Part shown: positions 6,783 to 9,899 of the stretch, one piece after another
Position numbering within the stretch: the first letter of the stretch is position 1
How the letters are laid out: every line of letters begins with the position of its first letter
From: an uncultured Eubacterium sp.
GTDB lineage: Bacteria > Bacillota > Clostridia > Lachnospirales > Lachnospiraceae
Length of the DNA: 9,899 nucleotides
Direction of reading: 5' to 3'
Assembly (NCBI GenBank): GCA_946412445.1
Contig: CAMKHH010000019.1
Coordinates: forward strand, 1 to 9,899
Notes under the pieces: generated by a model
What the model saw: the letters and a program-made list of their open reading frames with translations, nothing else
Told to the model about the DNA's origin: nothing
The model's database searches: none
Program-made: the position numbers and the translations under genes

Positions 6783-7826
6783 TTAGTTTCCTTTAATGGC
6801 CGCCTGAACACTCTCGCCTGTTTTCAATGCCGGTGCAATTATGTACTCTGACTGCTTCAGACTTTTGCCATCAATCAGCCTTTTCAGACACTTTCCCGCA
6901 CGAATACCCATCTTAATACCCGGAAAACTGATTGATGTCAGAATTGGATGGTAAACCTCCATATATGCAGTATTATCAAGTCCAATAACAGATACATCCC
7001 CCGGTATTAATTTTTTCATAGCCTTAATCGCATTGCACGCTCCGACACACATCAGATCATTAGCTGCAATTAATGCTGTAAACTCCTTTTTTCTTAACAG
7101 TTTTTCTGTTGCAGTTACACTCTTCTCGAACTGATAATCAGCTCCAGTCACAAGTTCTGTGTCAAAATCCAAACCATGTTTTTCCAGTCCCTTTATATAG
7201 CCATTATAGCGAAGTGAACTGTTCTTTGCATCGTCCGGCCCGCAGATAAAAGCAATTCTCCGATGACCGTTTTCATAAAGATAATCCACTGCCATCTCTC
7301 CGGCCATAACATTGTCACCCCTGACATTACAACAGTTATCCAGATCACTTCCGTAACGTTCCAGCGTAACAATCGGGAAGCCTTTCTCTGCCAGCTTCAG
7401 AATCTCTTCGTTATTCTCAGGGCCATTCAATGTGGCAATAATCATCCCGTCCACAAGACCATTTGACATACTTTGTATATACTGTCTCTCTCTTTCCATG
7501 TTCTGTAAAGTCGTACACAAAATAGGCCGAATATCATACTGTTTAAAATAGTCCTCCAAGCCGGCATATAATTCCTGATAATAGTAATAGTGTATATCAG
7601 GTATTAAAACCGCAACCAGGCCGGATCTCTGGGTCACCAGTGATCTTGCCATGACATTTGGAACATATCCCATCTTTTCCGCAATCTGACGTATCTTCAC
7701 CTCGGTCTCGGCACTGCATCGCCCCGAAATATTGTTCATCACTCTGGATACTGTTGCAATTGAGACACCACTTGCACAGGCTATGTCTTTTATAGTTACA
7801 TTGCCTCTTTGTCTTCCTTTTTCCAT
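6783..7826 (-). CDS. LacI-family transcriptional regulator of the sugar operon
   Basis: This DNA-binding repressor has 347 residues from the ATG at 7826. An upstream in-frame GTG at 7832 is possible but would overlap the GGGTGAT ribosome binding site. The N-terminal helix-turn-helix reads VTIKDIACASGVSIATVSRVMN, followed by GYVPNVMARSL, the hinge helix whose Leu inserts into the central CG of operators. The remainder is a sugar-binding core of the periplasmic-binding fold (GLVAVLIPDI, GHRRIAFICGP, FTALIAANDLMCVGA, DVSVIGLDN, ISFPGIKMG). The recognition helix SIATVSRV is nearly that of CcpA (SMATVSRV), which fits the operators found here. It is transcribed in the same direction as the genes it precedes, with no terminator in the 78-base gap, so read-through is likely. 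The effector is probably the imported sugar or its phosphate. Confidence 0.94.
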   Translation of the reverse strand: MEKGRQRGNVTIKDIACASGVSIATVSRVMNNISGRCSAETEVKIRQIAEKMGYVPNVMARSLVTQRSGLVAVLIPDIHYYYYQELYAGLEDYFKQYDIRPILCTTLQNMERERQYIQSMSNGLVDGMIIATLNGPENNEEILKLAEKGFPIVTLERYGSDLDNCCNVRGDNVMAGEMAVDYLYENGHRRIAFICGPDDAKNSSLRYNGYIKGLEKHGLDFDTELVTGADYQFEKSVTATEKLLRKKEFTALIAANDLMCVGACNAIKAMKKLIPGDVSVIGLDNTAYMEVYHPILTSISFPGIKMGIRAGKCLKRLIDGKSLKQSEYIIAPALKTGESVQAAIKGN

Positions 7827-7849
7827 TATCACCCACTACAAGCTTTCTA

Positions 7850-7864
7850 CGTAAACGTTTACCT
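7850..7864. promoter_or_regulatory. LacI-family operator O3 at the regulator promoter
   Basis: The palindrome core GTAAACGTTTAC (7851-7862) shares all twelve bases with O2. On the - strand it begins 8 bases after the -10 box, so it covers about the first 15 transcribed bases. This indicates autoregulation by steric block. It lies about 1.1 kb from O1/O2, so looping between the sites is possible. Confidence 0.8.
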
Positions 7865-7871
7865 AATGATT

Positions 7872-7900
7872 AATTTACGTCACTTTTCATAATTTGTCAA
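7872..7900 (-). promoter_or_regulatory. Sigma-A-type promoter for the regulator gene
   Basis: A consensus -35 box TTGACA (7900-7895) is followed after exactly 17 bases by TAAATT (7877-7872), a 4/6 match to TATAAT. The transcript would start near 7865, right at operator O3 and about 40 bases before the regulator ATG. The A/T-rich tract at 7901-7920, immediately upstream of the -35, may help as an UP-like element. Confidence 0.75.
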
Positions 7901-7942
7901 GTTTTTTCTTTATTTTTTTAAGCATTATACTGAACTGTTTTG

Positions 7943-7980
7943 GTAAAGAGTCCCCGCCGGGGCCGGCGGGGACTCTTTAC
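7943..7980 (-). terminator. Long GC-rich hairpin ending the rsgA-rpe-thiN unit
   Basis: A perfect 18-bp inverted repeat, GTAAAGAGTCCCCGCCGG (7943-7960) and its complement (7963-7980), starts 13 bases after the thiN stop codon. The stem core is very GC-rich and would be extremely stable. No proper T-run follows on either strand: on the - strand the arm ends CTCTTTAC followed by CAAAAC. It is therefore an atypical terminator, or a 3'-end stabiliser, rather than a textbook intrinsic terminator. Confidence 0.6.
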
Positions 7981-7993
7981 AATATTACAGCTT

Positions 7994-8647
7994 TTATTTA
8001 TCTTTTGACTGCACCATAAGAAGGATTCCGCTTTCAAAGCTTACCTTGGCTTCTTCTTCCAATATCTCATTGCTCAGAGAAAGGCCACAGGAGGCATTGG
8101 TCAGAGCATAATTTGTAAGTGGATATTTAAATCCTTTTAAAGTCAGTCCGGGAACCTCATCTCCCATGGAGAAAAAGGATACATAATTTCCGTACTGCTC
8201 TTCCCTCTTCAGAATTGTGGAAGAAGTCAGGGCAGTCACTAAATTATACGCATCTGCAAGATACATCCGTATTCCATGAAGAGCGGCATAGGTCAAAAGC
8301 TGCAGGTTGGCCATCATATGATCCACGCGGGTACCTGTGGCCCCTAAAAGACAGATGCTATCCGAATGAAGCTCTAACGCAACATGCAGCGCTGATTCTG
8401 TATCTGAATCATCTTTTTCAGGCTGCAGCCGTTTGATGTAAATCTCCGGATTTTTTTCATAGGTTTCCAGTATTCCGGGAGGGAGGCTGTCAAAATCACC
8501 TACAATATGCGTAGGCCGAATACCGTGCATATGGCAGAACATCAGTCCCTTGTCTATGGCAATTATATAGTCTGCCTCGTTCTTTTCTAAAAAATCGAGG
8601 GCAAAATCAGAATTGATATCGCCCCCGCTGATTAAAATCGTTTTCAA
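7994..8647 (-). CDS. thiN: Thiamine pyrophosphokinase
   Basis: The enzyme transfers pyrophosphate from ATP to thiamine, making thiamine diphosphate in the cytoplasm. Its 217 residues are a normal length for bacterial ThiN. Recognisable motifs are the metal-binding GDFDS (50-54), KDDSDTESAL (78-87), GATGTRVDHMMANLQLL (102-118) and the thiamine-site region SCGLSLSNE (186-194). Translation starts at a TTG (8647) with GGAGG 8 bases upstream; no nearby ATG would give the family N-terminus MKTILISGG. It lies 3 bases after rpe in the standard Firmicutes order rsgA-rpe-thiN. No thiamine riboswitch is seen, in keeping with expression as part of the housekeeping unit. Confidence 0.95.
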   Translation of the reverse strand: MKTILISGGDINSDFALDFLEKNEADYIIAIDKGLMFCHMHGIRPTHIVGDFDSLPPGILETYEKNPEIYIKRLQPEKDDSDTESALHVALELHSDSICLLGATGTRVDHMMANLQLLTYAALHGIRMYLADAYNLVTALTSSTILKREEQYGNYVSFFSMGDEVPGLTLKGFKYPLTNYALTNASCGLSLSNEILEEEAKVSFESGILLMVQSKDK

Positions 8648-8650
8648 TTT

Positions 8651-9325
8651 CTAATCCTCCGTCAACACGCTGCATTCGCTGAACTTTTTCTGAAACATAT
8701 GGACATTTTCTGCGATATTTCCCTGAAACACCCCTGAGCCCGCTACAATAATATTGGCGCCGGCTTTCAGCACTGTTTCAACCGTAGCCTCGTTGATTCC
8801 TCCATCCACCTCTATGTCAATCTCTTTTCCCAACGTATCGATGATTCTTTTCAGCTTTCGGATTTTTGGTGTACAGGATTCGATGTAGCTTTGCCCTCCG
8901 AATCCCGGATTGACTGTCATCAGCAGAACCATATCTACTTTATCCATGACGAAGTCCAAAGCTGTAAGAGAGGTTGCAGGGTTCAATGCAATTCCGGCTT
9001 TTGCTCCGCATTCATGAATCAGATTCAATGTCCGGTCAAGGTGTGTACAGGCTTCTGCATGAATGGTTATCATATCGGCCCCGCATCTGATAAATTCTTC
9101 CACATAGCGTTCCGGCTGCTCCACCATAAGGTGCACATCAAAAAAGAGGTCTGTTTTTTTTCTGAGAGAGCTGATCACAGGCATCCCCATGGATATGCTT
9201 GGTACAAACATCCCATCCATCACATCAATATGAAGCCATCCGCAGCCTGCCTTTTCCACCTCTGCTATCTGTTCGCCCAACCTGAAAAAATCCGCTCCGA
9301 GAATTGACGGTGATAACTGATACAT
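8651..9325 (-). CDS. rpe: Ribulose-phosphate 3-epimerase
   Basis: This TIM-barrel enzyme interconverts ribulose 5-phosphate and xylulose 5-phosphate in the pentose phosphate pathway. It has 224 residues from the ATG at 9325. A TTG three bases upstream is an alternative start; GGAGG at 9339-9335 is 9 and 6 bases away from them respectively. Metal ligands and the active site are intact: LSPSILGADF near the start, HIDVMDGMFVPS with His32/Asp34, FDVHLMV with His65, the flexible loop VNPGFGGQ (138-145), IEVDGGI with Asp174, and the phosphate site VAGSGVF. It starts 3 bases after the rsgA stop codon and runs into thiN. Despite its pentose chemistry it belongs to the conserved housekeeping block and is separated from the sugar operon by thiN and a hairpin. 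Confidence 0.97.
   Translation of the reverse strand: MYQLSPSILGADFFRLGEQIAEVEKAGCGWLHIDVMDGMFVPSISMGMPVISSLRKKTDLFFDVHLMVEQPERYVEEFIRCGADMITIHAEACTHLDRTLNLIHECGAKAGIALNPATSLTALDFVMDKVDMVLLMTVNPGFGGQSYIESCTPKIRKLKRIIDTLGKEIDIEVDGGINEATVETVLKAGANIIVAGSGVFQGNIAENVHMFQKKFSECSVLTED
8656..8660 (-). promoter_or_regulatory. Ribosome binding site that fixes the thiN TTG start
   Basis: GGAGG overlaps the tail of rpe and stands 8 bases before the TTG at 8647. It is the only strong ribosome binding site near the thiN N-terminus and is the reason to accept the non-ATG start. Confidence 0.7.
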
Positions 9326-9328
9326 CAA

Positions 9329-9899
9329 CTAGTACCTCCTTCTTTCTTTCTCTTTCAATTCTTTATAAAACATCTTATAGTTTTCATATCTGGAAGCACT
9401 AATTGTACCAGACTCCACGCCTTGCTTCACCGCACAGTCAGGCTCATCTACATGAAGACAGCCATTAAAGCGGCATCGACCCTCATATTCCCTGAATTCC
9501 GGAAAATAGAAACGAAGCTCCTCCTTCGGCACATCGATGGTAGCAAGAGAACTGAATCCAGGTGTGTCCATCAGAAACGTATCTGCACTAACCGGGATTA
9601 CCTGGGAATGCCTGGTTGTGTGTTTCCCGCGTTTCAGTTTCTGGCTGATTTCTCCGGTCTCCATCTGAACGTGTTCCTGCAGAAGATTGGTCAGAGATGA
9701 CTTGCCCACACCGGAAGGCCCTGCCACAACTGTGGTTTTTCCCTCCAGCTTTGCTCTTATCCCTTCAACACCCTCTTCTGTGGCAGCACTGCTTACAAGT
9801 ACCTCATAACCACAGCTTTTGTAAACATTTTCCAGAGAAGACACCTCTGCCTGACGGACCAGATCTTCTTTGTTAAAACAGATAATTGTCTGCACCCTC
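9329..9899 (-). CDS. rsgA: Ribosome small-subunit-dependent GTPase A, C-terminal part (5' end outside window)
   Basis: RsgA (YloQ/YjeQ) is a circularly permuted GTPase that helps mature the 30S subunit. About 190 residues are visible and the frame stays open to the window edge, so the GTG at 9895 is an internal Val. The motif order is the permuted G4-G5-G1-G2-G3: FNKED, then SSA, then GPSGVGKSS (59-67 of the visible part), KHTTRHS and DTPGF. The C-terminal zinc domain is present as C-x4-C-x-H-x5-C (CRFNGCLHVDEPDC). The N-terminal OB domain lies beyond the window. It is the upstream gene of the rsgA-rpe-thiN block; the short overlap-like spacing to rpe indicates co-transcription. Confidence 0.97.
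   Translation of the reverse strand, partial: RVQTIICFNKEDLVRQAEVSSLENVYKSCGYEVLVSSAATEEGVEGIRAKLEGKTTVVAGPSGVGKSSLTNLLQEHVQMETGEISQKLKRGKHTTRHSQVIPVSADTFLMDTPGFSSLATIDVPKEELRFYFPEFREYEGRCRFNGCLHVDEPDCAVKQGVESGTISASRYENYKMFYKELKEKERRRY

Noticed and set aside
7924..7929. Perfect TATAAT on the - strand upstream of the regulator
   Set aside because: No acceptable -35 box lies 16-18 bases upstream, because that position falls in the hairpin arm. The TTGACA-17-TAAATT promoter downstream is better placed.
7833..7993. Riboswitch or small RNA in the gap between thiN and the regulator
   Set aside because: Beyond the hairpin, promoter and operator, the gap is A/T-rich with no further conserved-looking structure; thiN lies on the wrong side to be controlled from here.

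Overview
The window looks like a chromosomal segment of a Gram-positive clostridial bacterium, most likely of the Lachnospiraceae. The reasons are the moderate GC content, strong GGAGG-type ribosome binding sites, occasional TTG/GTG starts, a lipoprotein-type binding protein, and the housekeeping order rsgA-rpe-thiN that is common in Firmicutes. This placement is inference from composition and gene order, not from a marker gene.

Layout: the 3' end of ychF runs on the + strand (1-320). Everything else is on the - strand. From the right edge leftwards come rsgA (cut by the window end), rpe and thiN, tightly packed. A long GC-rich hairpin (7943-7980) follows thiN. A seven-gene carbohydrate cluster then runs to the convergent boundary with ychF: a LacI-family regulator, a UroD/MtaA-superfamily enzyme, a PfkB-family (ribokinase-like) kinase, an RbsD/FucU-family mutarotase, and a complete simple-sugar ABC importer (lipoprotein binding protein, permease, double-domain ATPase). 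A hairpin with a U-tract (333-370) closes the operon. No non-coding stretch exceeds 300 bases.

How it likely works: a sugar is captured by the lipoprotein and imported by the RbsC/RbsA-type permease and ATPase. The RbsD-like protein interconverts its anomers, the kinase phosphorylates it, and the UroD-like metalloprotein performs an unknown step, perhaps removal or transfer of a small group. The LacI protein probably represses both its own promoter (TTGACA-17-TAAATT, with an operator just downstream) and the gap before the UroD-like gene, where two more operators have centres 22 bp apart. All three operators share the palindrome core TAAACGTTTA and also resemble CcpA cre sites.

Main point of interest: the cluster resembles a ribose operon, but residues that contact ribose are changed in the kinase (the Asn-x-Asp motif after GS is lost), in the binding protein (Asp-Arg pair lost) and in the mutarotase (Trp for Tyr, plus a C-terminal extension). 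Together with the UroD-like enzyme this suggests an uncharacterised pathway for a sugar other than ribose. A second curiosity is an alternative-hairpin structure that encloses the permease start region between the binding-protein and permease genes.
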